Source: CAVZCK01 sp963798805
GTDB lineage: Bacteria; Pseudomonadota; Alphaproteobacteria; Rhizobiales; Rhodomicrobiaceae
NCBI GenBank assembly: GCA_963798805.1
Contig: CAWCVC010000014.1
Span: 1-64,000, forward strand
DNA length: 64,000 nt
Direction: 5' to 3'
Position numbers and translations under genes: made by a program
Notes under the pieces: generated by a model
What the model saw: only the letters and a program-made list of their open reading frames with translations
Told to the model about the DNA's origin: nothing
Database searches by the model: none
Shown: in pieces, positions 33,314-41,920 of the stretch
Numbering within the stretch: the stretch's first letter is position 1
How the letters are laid out: every line of letters begins with the position of its first letter

Positions 33314-36090
33314 GCTTCGAGTTCTTCGGAAATCAGCTCGCCGTCCGTCTCGAACGCTTTCAGCAGGTTCTCGCGCAACGCTTTCTGCGTTGCCTCGCGG
33401 GTGATCTTCTTACGCGAGGCGTCGGTGACATAGAACACATCGACGGCCTTTTCGCCGAATGTGGCGATATGGGCCGAGGAAATGTCGATATTCATGCTGG
33501 CAAGAATCCGCGCGAGATCGAAGAGCAGTCCGGTGCGGTCGCGGCCGTTCACCTCGATGACCGTCAGTTCATCCGAGAGGGAATTGTCGATGCTGACGCG
33601 TGGCTCAACGCTGAATGCTTCCAGCCTCGGACGAGGACGCAGTTTCTGGGAAATCATCTTGCGGAGATCGCGCTTGCCTTTGAGCGCCAGATCGATGTTT
33701 GCCGCAATGCGGCCGGTAAACTCCCGCTCCTCGCGCTCGTTCGGAAACTGGCGGTGCAGCATGATGGTGTTGAGCGCCATGCCGTCGCGCGTCGTCGAGA
33801 GATTCGCACCGACGATATTCGCCTTCGCGGCCGTGCAGGCGCCGGCAATGGTCGCGACCAGTCCGGTCCGGTCGGCAGTCCAGAGCGTCAGCTCCGTCAG
33901 TGCGGTGAAGTCATCCGTCGCAATTTCGTAAGCGAAGGGGAGCTTTTCCTCCTCGGCGCGCCGGATGAGCCGGGTATGGCGCAGCTGATGATCGATATCG
34001 GTGCGCAGCCAATAGGCCCCGGTCTGACGGGCGATGAAGGCATCGACCTCCGCCGCTGGCCGACCGGCCATGGCGTTGCGGAAATTGTCGGTCGCCTCCT
34101 TGATGCGCATCTCGCGCGGCGTGCTGGTATGACCGCCCGTGAGCAGCGGCTCGGTTTCGGCATAGAGCTGGCGCAGAAGCTGCCCCTTCCAGCCCGTCCA
34201 CACACCCGGGCCGACAGCGCGGATGTCGGCGGCCGTCAAGATGACGAGCAGCATCAGCATCTCACGGCTCTGAACAATGTCGGCGAAATCGCGGATGGTC
34301 TTCGGATCGTAGAGATCGCGGCTCTGCGCGAACTGGCTCATGACGAGATGGTGTTCGACGAGCCACGCGACCGTCGCCGTTTCGGCCGGCCTGAGCCCGA
34401 GGCGCGGGCCGAGTTCGCGCGCAATCCGCGCTCCAACCACCGAATGATCTTCGTCGCGACCCTTGGCGATGTCATGCAGAAACATGGCGACGTAGAGCGC
34501 GCGGCGGTTTTCGATATTGCTGATGATTTCGGTCGAGAGCGGAAGCTCGTCTCCAAGCTCGCCACGCTCGATCGCCGAGAGCACGCCGATCGATCGGATC
34601 AGGTGCTCATCGACCGTATAGTGATGATACATGTTGAACTGCATCATCGACACGACACGCCCGAAATCGGGGATGAACCGGCCGAGTACACCCGCCTCGT
34701 TCATGCGCCGCAAGGTCAGCTCCGGGCGATGGCGCGAAGTGAGGATGTCGATGAACAGGCCGTTCGCCTCGCGGTCGTTGCGCAGCTTGTCGTCGATGAG
34801 CCGGAGCGAATGCCGCACCAGCCGGAGCGCCTCGGGGTGAAACTGCACGTCATGCCTGTCGGCAAGAACGAAGATGCGAATGAGATTGACCGGATCGTTC
34901 TTGAAGACGTTCCGGTTCTTCATGAGAATGCGGCCGTTTTCAATGCGGAAGTCGGTCGTCGCGCTGAGACGGGCGCGAGCGCTCCAGGTCAGCGGCATCA
35001 GCAGATGATTGAGCTGCCTGATACCCTTGAGCTGCTGAACTTCCAGGCTGGAGCAGAGAATGCGGGTCAGATCGCCTACCTCCTTCGCGATCAGGAAATA
35101 GTGCTTCATGAAACGCTCGACCGCCATCATGCCGCCGCGGTGGCGATAGTGCAGGCGCTCCGCCATCTGCTGCTGAACATCGAAGGTGAGCCGTTCTTCG
35201 GCCTTGCCAGCCAGGAAATGCAGATGGCAGCGGACAGTCCAGAGGAAATCCTCGCAGCGGCGGTAAAGGCTGTATTCGGATTCGGTGTAAACGCCGGCCT
35301 CGACGAAATTCTCGCCCGTGAGCTCGGGATGCAGATGTTTGGCAATCCAATAGAGCGTATGCAGGTCGCGCAGCCCGCCCTTGCCGTCTTTGATGTTCGG
35401 CTCGACACGGTAACGCGAGGCGCCGGTGCGCTGATGGCGCTCGTCGCGTTCGGTAAGCTTGGCGTTGATGAACTCGCGGTGGCCGCTCGAGAGCACCTGT
35501 TCGCGGAATTGCGTCTCGAATTTCCGCCAAAGTTCTTCGTCACCGAGAATGAACCGAGCATCGAGTAGCGCCGTGCAGGTCAGAATGTCGGTTTTCGCAA
35601 AGCGGATCGTCTGCTCGACCGTGCGCGTGGCATGGCCGACTTTGAAGCCCAGATCCCAGAGCAGGTAGAGGATGTATTCGACGACATTCTCGCCCCAAGG
35701 CGTCTGCTTGTAGGGAAGCAGGAACAGCAGATCGACGTCGGAATATGGCGCCATCAGCCCGCGCCCATAGCCGCCGGTCGCCAGGATGGCCATTCTCTCG
35801 GCTGAAGACGGGTTGTTCACCCGCTGCACGTAGGCTGTGGCGAAGTCGTAGATTAGCCGGATCAGCTCTTCCTGAAACACGGAGAGCGAACGCGCGCAGC
35901 GTCGCCCGTTGCCGTCGGCCTCAAGCTGCGCCCTCGCCGCCTCCCGCGCATCGAGCACCAGCGTTTTCAGGACGCCGAGGAGTTCTTCCCGCAAGGCCCG
36001 GGTGGTTTCGCCATGACGGCGCCAGACGGCCGAGAGCGTCGCCCGCATCGCGGCGGGATCGAAAAATGGTGGCGAAAGACGTTGTTCCAT
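33310..36090 (-). CDS. glnD: PII uridylyltransferase/uridylyl-removing enzyme
   Basis: A 926-residue nitrogen sensor. The nucleotidyltransferase motif is LATGGYGRGLMAPYSDVDLL and the HD domain has ALYVAMFLHDIAKGRDEDHS. Two C-terminal ACT domains begin near LTELTLWTADRTGLVATIAG and LTVIEVNGRDRTGLLFDLAR. It uridylylates PII when glutamine is low and reverses this when glutamine is high. The start at 36090 (MEQRLSPPFF) gives the normal length. The stop is supplied by a CTAG-type repeat, so the last residues may differ from relatives. Confidence 0.96.
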   Translation of the reverse strand: MEQRLSPPFFDPAAMRATLSAVWRRHGETTRALREELLGVLKTLVLDAREAARAQLEADGNGRRCARSLSVFQEELIRLIYDFATAYVQRVNNPSSAERMAILATGGYGRGLMAPYSDVDLLFLLPYKQTPWGENVVEYILYLLWDLGFKVGHATRTVEQTIRFAKTDILTCTALLDARFILGDEELWRKFETQFREQVLSSGHREFINAKLTERDERHQRTGASRYRVEPNIKDGKGGLRDLHTLYWIAKHLHPELTGENFVEAGVYTESEYSLYRRCEDFLWTVRCHLHFLAGKAEERLTFDVQQQMAERLHYRHRGGMMAVERFMKHYFLIAKEVGDLTRILCSSLEVQQLKGIRQLNHLLMPLTWSARARLSATTDFRIENGRILMKNRNVFKNDPVNLIRIFVLADRHDVQFHPEALRLVRHSLRLIDDKLRNDREANGLFIDILTSRHRPELTLRRMNEAGVLGRFIPDFGRVVSMMQFNMYHHYTVDEHLIRSIGVLSAIERGELGDELPLSTEIISNIENRRALYVAMFLHDIAKGRDEDHSVVGARIARELGPRLGLRPAETATVAWLVEHHLVMSQFAQSRDLYDPKTIRDFADIVQSREMLMLLVILTAADIRAVGPGVWTGWKGQLLRQLYAETEPLLTGGHTSTPREMRIKEATDNFRNAMAGRPAAEVDAFIARQTGAYWLRTDIDHQLRHTRLIRRAEEEKLPFAYEIATDDFTALTELTLWTADRTGLVATIAGACTAAKANIVGANLSTTRDGMALNTIMLHRQFPNEREEREFTGRIAANIDLALKGKRDLRKMISQKLRPRPRLEAFSVEPRVSIDNSLSDELTVIEVNGRDRTGLLFDLARILASMNIDISSAHIATFGEKAVDVFYVTDASRKKITREATQKALRENLLKAFETDGELISEELEA

Positions 36091-36212
36091 ATAGACGGTG
36101 CTGCGCCTGAATTTGCGGTTCCGACACTTTACAGCAAAGCGTTGAATGAGCCTATCGGTGCCCGCAACTTGATTGACAAAGCGCTGCCTGAGCCTTAGTT
36201 CAACGGTCTGTT

Positions 36213-36297
36213 GCCCAGATGGCGGAATTGGTAGACGCGCACGGTTCAGGTCCGTGTGGTGAAAGCCGTGGAGGTTCGAGTCCTCTTCTGGGCACCA
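36213..36297 (+). tRNA. tRNA-Leu (anticodon CAG)
   Basis: A class II tRNA of 85 nt with encoded CCA. The acceptor stem GCCCAGA pairs with TCTGGGC and the discriminator base is A. The anticodon stem-loop is GCACGGTTCAGGTCCGTGT, giving CAG for CUG codons. The variable arm is GGTGAAAGCC and the T loop is GGTTCGAGTCC. Confidence 0.95.
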
Positions 36298-36378
36298 TCC
36301 CTGATCTTTAAACTCTGAATTCGGGTTCGCTCCGCGCGAATGCGCCGCGCTCGCTTTCGTTGATTGGCGGGGCGCGGG

Positions 36379-36942
36379 CTAAATCGTCTGCGGGTTGGCA
36401 CGCAGCCAAGCGTCGAATGGCATGGTCTCATAGCCTTTCTCGCGGACGAAGTGCAGCATTCCAAGAAACTCGGCGGGCTTCAGATATTTCGTTCGGCCGG
36501 CTTCCTGCGTCCCGCCGGGGCCAGGGATGAAGAACTGCAAGGTCGGCGTCCCTTCGACCTGATAGCGCCCGGCAAGGGCTTTTTCCGGCAATTCGGTGCC
36601 ATCGAAATCCGTCACGGGCCGCGAGCCGATGATGTTCAGTTGCAGGAAATTGAAATTCTCTCGGGCATAGGCGGCAATTTTCGGATTGGCAAAATTCACG
36701 GTGTGAAGCAGCTTGCAATAGGGACAGCCCTTTAATTCCCAGAGCAGGACGAAGCTCTTTCCGGAGGCTTGAGTGCCCTGGAGATCCTCGCGCAGATCGA
36801 GAAAGCTCTGCAGGAACCACGGCTGCTGATAGAGTCCATCCTCTGAGAGTTGTGGTTCCTTGCCGAAGGCGGGAACCGCAAAGAATGAAGCTACGGCGCA
36901 AGCGCCGATGAAGCTGCGCCGGGACAGAAGGGATTGCGGCAT
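36379..36942 (-). CDS. Periplasmic thioredoxin-like protein (SoxW type)
   Basis: A 187-residue thioredoxin-fold protein. A twin-arginine-like signal (SRRSFIGACAVASFFAVPAF) precedes the mature domain. The redox motif is CPYC in LLWELKGCPYCKLLHTVNFA and the cis-Pro loop is YQVEGTPTLQFFIPG. Its shape and its pairing with SoxS match SoxW, a periplasmic thioredoxin that keeps thiosulfate-oxidation carriers reduced. The start at 36942 is chosen for the signal peptide. It is divergent from soxS across a short AT-rich promoter. Confidence 0.75.
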   Translation of the reverse strand: MPQSLLSRRSFIGACAVASFFAVPAFGKEPQLSEDGLYQQPWFLQSFLDLREDLQGTQASGKSFVLLWELKGCPYCKLLHTVNFANPKIAAYARENFNFLQLNIIGSRPVTDFDGTELPEKALAGRYQVEGTPTLQFFIPGPGGTQEAGRTKYLKPAEFLGMLHFVREKGYETMPFDAWLRANPQTI

Positions 36943-36988
36943 ATGGCCTCCGAACGCAGCCGACCTGCAAGGATCTTCCAAAACGGGC

Positions 36989-37006
36989 ATATATTCGTAT
37001 ATATTC
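36989..37006. promoter_or_regulatory. Candidate operator: AT-rich direct repeat in the soxW/soxS promoter
   Basis: ATATATTC occurs twice (36989-36996 and 36999-37006), 10 bp apart, in the otherwise GC-rich 96-bp gap between divergent soxW and soxS. One helical turn of spacing is suited to two faces of a dimeric ArsR-family repressor, and such a regulator is encoded two genes downstream. Confidence 0.5.
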
Positions 37007-37038
37007 ATAACATGATAACGGTGCGGGTTGCCAAATCA

Positions 37039-37428
37039 ATGAAACGTGTGATCGCGCTGGGCGCATTCGTTTGGCTGGCTGTCGCCTCTCTGCCGCACGT
37101 CGCCTCCGCCACGGAACTGCTGGCCGTGATGCGCGATAACTGCCCCTATTGCCGGGCGTGGGAGATCCAGGTGGGGTCGATCTATAACAAGACCGACGAG
37201 AGCCGCGTCGCGCCGCTGCACCGGATCGCCATCGACGAACTCGGCCGGACACACTACATCTTCAACGAACCGGTTCGTTATACCCCGACTTTCGTTGTCA
37301 TGGACAGGGGTGTCGAAATCGGACGCATAGTCGGCTATTCGGATGAGGCGATGTTCTGGGGGTTGCTGAGAGAAATTCTCGACAGAATGGAGCCTCGTGT
37401 GAGGGAAATGGCCGCGGAGGCAAGATAG
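37039..37428 (+). CDS. soxS: Periplasmic thioredoxin SoxS
   Basis: A 129-residue secreted protein. The signal peptide is MKRVIALGAFVWLAVASLPH (cleaved after ASA). The mature domain has the CPYC redox motif in AVMRDNCPYCRAWEIQVGSI, the SoxS-like RVAPLHRIAIDELGRTHYIF, and a cis-Pro region VRYTPTFVVMDRGVEIGRI. SoxS reactivates SoxYZ during thiosulfate oxidation. The start at 37039 gives a clean signal peptide; 37012 is an alternative. It is eight bases upstream of the sqrR-like gene. No soxYZ genes occur in the window. Confidence 0.78.
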   Translation: MKRVIALGAFVWLAVASLPHVASATELLAVMRDNCPYCRAWEIQVGSIYNKTDESRVAPLHRIAIDELGRTHYIFNEPVRYTPTFVVMDRGVEIGRIVGYSDEAMFWGLLREILDRMEPRVREMAAEAR

Positions 37429-37436
37429 GAAGTCTG

Positions 37437-37829
37437 ATGGAAAAAGAGCGCTCTGCAATTCTGCCCGACGCCGTGCTCGACGAGCTTTGCTCGATCGAAG
37501 AGGACGCGCCCGAACTGGAGAAGATGGTTCGCAAGGCGCGCGATGCGAGCGATTTCCTCAAGGCCTTGGCCCATGAGACGCGGCTGCTCCTCCTGTGCTA
37601 TCTGACCGAGCGAGAGCGTTCCGTCACCGAGCTTGAAAGCATCCTTTCCCTGCGCCAGCCAACCGTCTCGCAGCAGCTTGCCAGGCTGCGGCTCGATGGG
37701 CTCGTTACCACGCGCCGCGACGGCAAGACGATTTACTACAGCATCGCCGACGAAAAGCTTCACCGCGTAATCGCCGTCATTTACGATATCTTCTGCCGCG
37801 GAGACGGCATCGGCAGAAACAAGAGCTAA
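37437..37829 (+). CDS. ArsR-family persulfide sensor (SoxR/SqrR/BigR type)
   Basis: A 130-residue winged-helix repressor. The DNA-recognition region is LRQPTVSQQLARLRLDGLVT. The two sensing cysteines are at about 54 (TRLLLLCYL) and 120 (IYDIFCRG), 66 residues apart, the same spacing as in SqrR and BigR, where hydrogen sulfide-derived persulfide forms a tetrasulfide bridge and releases DNA. It follows soxS by eight bases with AGGAAG as ribosome site. It probably controls the soxW/soxS/soxT genes through the AT-rich direct repeat upstream of soxS. Confidence 0.85.
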   Translation: MEKERSAILPDAVLDELCSIEEDAPELEKMVRKARDASDFLKALAHETRLLLLCYLTERERSVTELESILSLRQPTVSQQLARLRLDGLVTTRRDGKTIYYSIADEKLHRVIAVIYDIFCRGDGIGRNKS

Positions 37830-37870
37830 AGAATAGCGCTGTTCCAGGCGCCGACTGAGGACACGGCCGG

Positions 37871-38921
37871 ATGGAGCCGTTACCGGCCTGGGCCGTTCCC
37901 CTGTGCGGGGGCGCTATTGGCTGCGCCATCGGTTATACCGCGCGCCGAGGCAGGCTCTGCACCTTCGGCGCGCTTGAAGACGCGTTCATGGCGAGCGATT
38001 TCCGGCGGCTGAAGGTCCTGGCGATCGCGCTGGCCATCGCCATTCTCCTCACCCAGCTCATGATTCTCAGCGGAGCGCTCGCGCCGGAGACGATCCGCTA
38101 TCTGCCGCTGAACCTTCCCTGGCTCGGCATCGCAGTCGGCGGGCTGATCTTCGGCTTCGGCATGGCGCTGGTCGGCACCTGCGCTTTCGGCTCGCTGGTC
38201 CGGCTTGGGAGTGGCGATCTGCGCAGCTTCGTGACGATCCTCGTCTATGCCCTGACAGCACTGGCCGTGCTGCGCGGCGGGCTCGCATCCTATCGACTTG
38301 GCTATGTTGAGAGCCAGAATATCAAATTGCCCGGCGGCACTCAGGCCGACCTCGCCGCATTCGTCAGTTGGATCATGGGGATCGACGCGCGCTCGATTGT
38401 GGCGGTCGCGATTGGAGCAGCCCTTCTTACCTGGGCGCTGTCGCGGAGCGGGTTATTCCGCACGCCGCGTCTACTCGCTTCGGGCATCGTCTTGGGCCTC
38501 CGTGCGGCAGCCGCGTGGCTGGTGACCGGCGTTCTCACCGACGATATGGCGCTGGTGGTTGATCCCGAAGGACTGACGTTCGTTGCCCCGGTCGCTGATA
38601 CGCTTCAGGCAATTGCCTTTCCTGCGACCACGATCTGGACCTTCGGCATCGCCTCGGTCATCGGAGTGGTCGTTGGTTCCTTTCTCGCCTCGAGACTCAA
38701 TGATGAGTTCCGCTGGGAAGCTTTCGACGATCAGCATGAGATGAAGCGGCACATTTGGCGGTGCGATCATGGGGCTTGGCGGCGTCCTAGCTGGAGGCTG
38801 CACAATCGGGCAGGGGATCACAGCCGGCTCGGTGCTGGCGATGAGCTGGCCGCTGGCGGTCGGCGGGATGGTGGTCGGCGCGCGGCTTGGACTCTATTAT
38901 CTGCTAAGAGAGAGCGTCTGA
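37871..38921 (+). pseudogene. YeeE/YedE (SoxT/TsuA) sulfur-compound permease, frameshifted
   Basis: A membrane protein of the Sulf_transp family carrying the family's conserved cysteines: ARRGRLCTFGALEDAFMASD and ALVGTCAFGSLVRLGSGDLR. The frame shifts near 38752, after DDQHEMKRH. The expected continuation GAIMGLGGVLAGGCTIGQGI and then TAGSVLAMSWPLAVGGMVVG is in another frame and stops at 38919-38921. The unshifted frame ends in an Arg-rich tail. The lost part contains the third conserved Cys (GGCTIG) and two helices. Such permeases import thiosulfate or related sulfur species, so uptake by this copy is probably lost. A sequencing slip is the main alternative. Confidence 0.8.
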
Positions 38922-38984
38922 ACTGATCGGCGCGGCGGAGGCTGGCCGTTTGCCGGTCGGTTGTCGGCCGGGGATTGAGAGCCT

Positions 38985-40115
38985 ATGCAGCATTTCGACA
39001 CTATCGTCATAGGAGTCGGCGGGATGGGCTCGGCCGCGCTTTGGCAATTGGCGCGGCGCGGGCAGAAGGTGCTTGGCATCGAGCGCTTCGATCTCGGCCA
39101 TGCAATGGGGTCGTCGCACGGCTTCAACCGCATTATTCGCCTCGCCTATTTCGAGCACCCCAAATATGTGCCACTGCTCCGGCGCTCCTATGAGCTTTGG
39201 CGCGAGACCGAGCAGCTTGCGGGCGAGCAGCTTCTTTTCATCACGGGGAGCCTCGATGCCGGGCCAGCGGACGGCCGCATCGTCCGCGGGTCACTGGCCG
39301 CTTGTTTCGAACACGGCCTGGAGCATGAGTTCCTCAGCGGAGCGGAAACGGCGCAGCGATTTCCCGGCTATGCTCTGCCGCCGGATTATGCGGCCGTCTA
39401 CCAGCCGGATGGCGGCTTCGTCGCCTCGGAGCGCGCGGTCCTTGCCCATGCGGCGCTTGCAATGGCGGCCGGCGCCGAGATCCACGGGCGAGAGAAGGTT
39501 GATGGCATCGAGCCGTCCGGCGGCCGCGTCATCGTCGTGACCGATCGGGCGCGTTACGAGGCAGGCCGGGTCATCGTCTCGACGGGGCCCTGGATTTCGG
39601 ACCTCCTTCCGGGATTGCGCGGCAAGGCTGTTCCCGAACGTCAGGTGCTGGGCTGGTTTCAGCCGAAGCAGCCGGAGCTGTTCGCGATGAGCTGCTTTCC
39701 GGTCTCGAACCTCGAATCCGATCTGGGTCATCTCTACCAGTTTCCGATCTGGGGGCTGCCCGGCTTTAAGATCGGCCGCTACCACCATCTGCGCCAGGAG
39801 GGCCACGCCGATGCCCTCTCCCGCGAGCCGACCCGGGCCGATGAAGAGCTGCTACGCGAGGCGGTGCGCCGCTACTTTCCGGCCGCCGATGGGCCAACAT
39901 TGCGGCTCGCCGCCTGCCTGTTCACCAATACGCCGGACGAGCACTTCGTCATCGATACGTTGCCGGAGCATCCGGAGATTATCGTCGCATCGCCCTGTTC
40001 CGGACACGGATTCAAATTCGCCAGCGTCATCGGCGAGATCCTGGCCGATCTCGCAGTGGGCGGCCGGACCGATCACGATCTCTCGCTGTTCAGCTATGGC
40101 CGGCTGACCGGCTGA
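38985..40115 (+). CDS. Monomeric sarcosine oxidase / N-methyltryptophan oxidase family
   Basis: A 376-residue flavoprotein. The FAD-binding loop is TIVIGVGGMGSAALWQLARR and the substrate-side motif is SSHGFNRIIRLAYFEHPKYV. The cysteine for covalent flavin attachment lies in LRLAACLFTNTPDEHFVIDT, and the C-terminal ASPCSGHGFKFASVIGEIL completes the fold. It oxidises N-methylated amino acids such as sarcosine, releasing formaldehyde and hydrogen peroxide. It stands alone after the sox-like module, with no soxBDAG heterotetramer genes nearby. Confidence 0.88.
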   Translation: MQHFDTIVIGVGGMGSAALWQLARRGQKVLGIERFDLGHAMGSSHGFNRIIRLAYFEHPKYVPLLRRSYELWRETEQLAGEQLLFITGSLDAGPADGRIVRGSLAACFEHGLEHEFLSGAETAQRFPGYALPPDYAAVYQPDGGFVASERAVLAHAALAMAAGAEIHGREKVDGIEPSGGRVIVVTDRARYEAGRVIVSTGPWISDLLPGLRGKAVPERQVLGWFQPKQPELFAMSCFPVSNLESDLGHLYQFPIWGLPGFKIGRYHHLRQEGHADALSREPTRADEELLREAVRRYFPAADGPTLRLAACLFTNTPDEHFVIDTLPEHPEIIVASPCSGHGFKFASVIGEILADLAVGGRTDHDLSLFSYGRLTG

Positions 40116-40133
40116 TCGGCGGCCGATGCGGGT

Positions 40134-40688
40134 TCAGAAGCGAAACCAGGTCCTTCTGATGTATTCAGCGAAAGCGGCGCCCTCAGGCTCGGCCGCCTGC
40201 CGCGCTTTGTCCTCCGACCAGCCGTAGAAATCGGCATAGCCGAACTTGGCCGGGTTGCGCTGCTGCTCGCGTTTCAGCGCGTGGCGCTCGTGCCGCGCGC
40301 GGTCATAGGCGTCGATGCCCGGCTCGACGACTTCGGTCTTGTATTCGTCCGTGTGGATCGTAACCGAGGGCGGCCGGCGCATGCTGACATGCCCTTCATC
40401 GGCGGGATAGCCGACGCACAGACCCGCCACAGGGAACACGCCGTCCGGCAGTTTCAGCACCTCCACGACCAGCGGCAGCTTGTTGCGGATGACACTGATC
40501 GGGCAGCAGCCAAGCCCTATCGCCTCGATCGTGAAGATGAAGGTCTGCATGGCGAGTGCGGCGTCGACCGAGGCATTAAGGAAGCCTTCAATGTCGCGGT
40601 TGGGCTGCGGACGGCCGCGCATCTCGTCGATGCGTTCGAGCCGCCGCGGGTCGGCGCAGAACACCAGGAAGACGGGCGAGGTGCGGCG
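40134..40688 (-). pseudogene. 3' part of an NADPH nitroreductase, 5' end deleted
   Basis: The frame contains PVFLVFCADPRRLERIDEMR, then FIFTIEAIGLGCCPISVIRN and PDGVFPVAGLCVGYPADEGH, typical of NfsA-like nitroreductases. The N-terminal third with the FMN-binding RRSIR and NxQP segment is missing. At about 40690 the sequence becomes the 3' end of an ABC ATPase gene on the other strand. A deletion therefore joined two unrelated genes tail to head. Open sequence continues to 40910 but that part is antisense to the ATPase. Confidence 0.7.
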
Positions 40689-40694
40689 CTGGAC

Positions 40695-40868
40695 ATGACC
40701 ATGCCGGTCGTCACCCATGAGATGGGCTTCGCCCGCGAGGCGGCCGACGAGGTCATCTTCATGGACCACGGCCGCGTGGTGGAGAAAGGGCCGCCCGAGG
40801 CGTTCTTCGGCGCCCCGAAGATGAAGCGGACGAAGCAATTCCTGCAGCGCTATGTCGGCGTGGAGTGA
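40695..40868 (+). pseudogene. 3' fragment of a polar amino-acid-type ABC ATPase gene
   Basis: The last 57 residues of a GlnQ-like ATPase remain: MTMPVVTHEMGFAREAADEV, with the H-loop His, then IFMDHGRVVEKGPPEAFFGA and RTKQFLQRYVGVE. Walker A, signature and Walker B are absent, lost at the junction near 40690. It ends four bases before the DUF1989 remnant, with which it presumably formed a urea/amide utilisation operon. Confidence 0.75.
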
Positions 40869-40872
40869 GGCG

Positions 40873-41297
40873 ATGATTGCGGTTGACGACATCAATGCAT
40901 CGGTAATCATTCACGACGAGATCGTGCCGGCGCGGTCGCCGACACACTCGGTCGTCACGATACCATCTATGGCTGTTGCAGCGAGGCCAACAATTTCCTG
41001 CGCTATGGCGTGCGCGGAACGCCGAGCTGCTACGCCAATTTCCTCGAAATTCTGGGCCGGTTCGGCCTCGATAAGAGCGCCATCGTCAGCAATGTCAATT
41101 TCTTCATGCAGGTGCCGGTCGGACCTGACCGTGGCGCCGGCGTCGCTGCCGATGTGTCGCCGCCAGGCAGCTATGTCGATCTGCGCGCGGAATGCGACGT
41201 GTTGGCGGTGCTGTCGAACTGCCCGCAAATCCACAATCCGTGCAACGGCTATAATCCGACACCGATCCGCGCCATCGTCTATCGCACCCGCGACTGA
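40873..41297 (+). pseudogene. DUF1989 (urea-carboxylase-associated, UAAP2-like) gene with internal deletion
   Basis: The 5' end codes MIAVDDINASVIIHDEIVPA. After about 21 residues it jumps, in another frame, to VADTLGRHDTIYGCCSEANN and then FLRYGVRGTPSCYANFLEIL, ending NPCNGYNPTPIRAIVYRTRD. In urea-carboxylase-associated proteins roughly 100 residues separate these blocks, so the middle is deleted. With the ABC ATPase remnant upstream, it marks a lost urea amidolyase-type cluster, although no carboxylase gene remains. Confidence 0.75.
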
Positions 41298-41324
41298 CCG
41301 CGGCGCAAAAGGGAGGAAATCCAC

Positions 41325-41888
41325 ATGTCCGACATCATCCATCACCTGATTGCCGGTGCCCCTAAGCCCGTGGCCCCGTACAACCACCTGGTCGAATGCG
41401 ATGGCTGGCTGTTCGCCACCGGCCAGCTCGCCACCGATCCGGACGACAACTCGCTGCCGATGCCCGAGGGCATCGAAGCGCAGATGCACAAGGTGATGGA
41501 CAATCTGCGGCGGGCGCTGGAAGGTGCGGGCGCGGGTTTCGACCGGGTCGTTTTCCTGCGCATTTTCCTCACCCGTTTCGAGTGCGACTACGCCAAGGTG
41601 AACGAGATCTATCAGACCTATTTCGCACCAGACGAATTGCCAGGCCGTACGACGGTCGGCGTCACCCATCTGGCGCGCGGCGGCATCATCGAGATCGACA
41701 TGATCGCCCGGAGGCCCTGCGCAGGGTTTGGCATCATAAGGCCATCCGGAAATCCGGAAGTCGCCCCGGCCGAAGTGCCGGGGCCCATTGGCCTCGCCTC
41801 ACCGCATGAGCGTACCGATCGTGGGATTGGGTCCCGGCTCGGCCTTCGGCCGTCCGGGACGACGGCCTTGCCCCGCGGGGAGAGGTAA
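41325..41888 (+). CDS. RidA-family enamine/imine deaminase with repeat-derived tail
   Basis: The first 128 residues form a complete RidA domain: HHLIAGAPKPVAPYNHLVEC, then GWLFATGQLATD, VMDNLRRALEGAGAGFDRVV and the C-terminal PGRTTVGVTHLARGGIIEID. Family proteins normally end near this point. Here the frame runs on for about 55 Pro/Gly/Arg-rich residues encoded by two GC-rich hairpin repeats (41763 and 41831), ending at 41888. The Arg usually found before the C-terminal Glu is replaced by Gly in RGGIIE, typical of non-archetypal Rid subfamilies. It follows the truncated amide-utilisation remnants and may have been their co-factor gene. Confidence 0.8.
   Translation: MSDIIHHLIAGAPKPVAPYNHLVECDGWLFATGQLATDPDDNSLPMPEGIEAQMHKVMDNLRRALEGAGAGFDRVVFLRIFLTRFECDYAKVNEIYQTYFAPDELPGRTTVGVTHLARGGIIEIDMIARRPCAGFGIIRPSGNPEVAPAEVPGPIGLASPHERTDRGIGSRLGLRPSGTTALPRGER
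41763..41784. repeat. GC-rich palindrome in the ridA 3' extension
   Basis: GCCCCGGC-CGAAGT-GCCGGGGC is a perfect 8-bp stem with a 6-base loop. It lies beyond the natural end of the RidA domain and is read through in frame. Confidence 0.65.
41831..41860. repeat. GC-rich compound palindrome in the ridA 3' extension
   Basis: The outer stem GTCCCGG/CCGGGAC encloses the inner hairpin CGGCC-TTC-GGCCG. This is the form of a widely dispersed alphaproteobacterial intergenic repeat. It may also act as a terminator-like structure at the end of the locus. Confidence 0.65.
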
Positions 41889-41920
41889 GTCCCTGATGGC
41901 GACCCTGAGCCGCGCAGGTG

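Noticed and set aside
33469..35568. 699-residue plus-strand open frame opposite glnD
   Set aside because: GlnD on the other strand has all catalytic and ACT motifs. The antisense frame has no recognisable domain and typical shadow composition.
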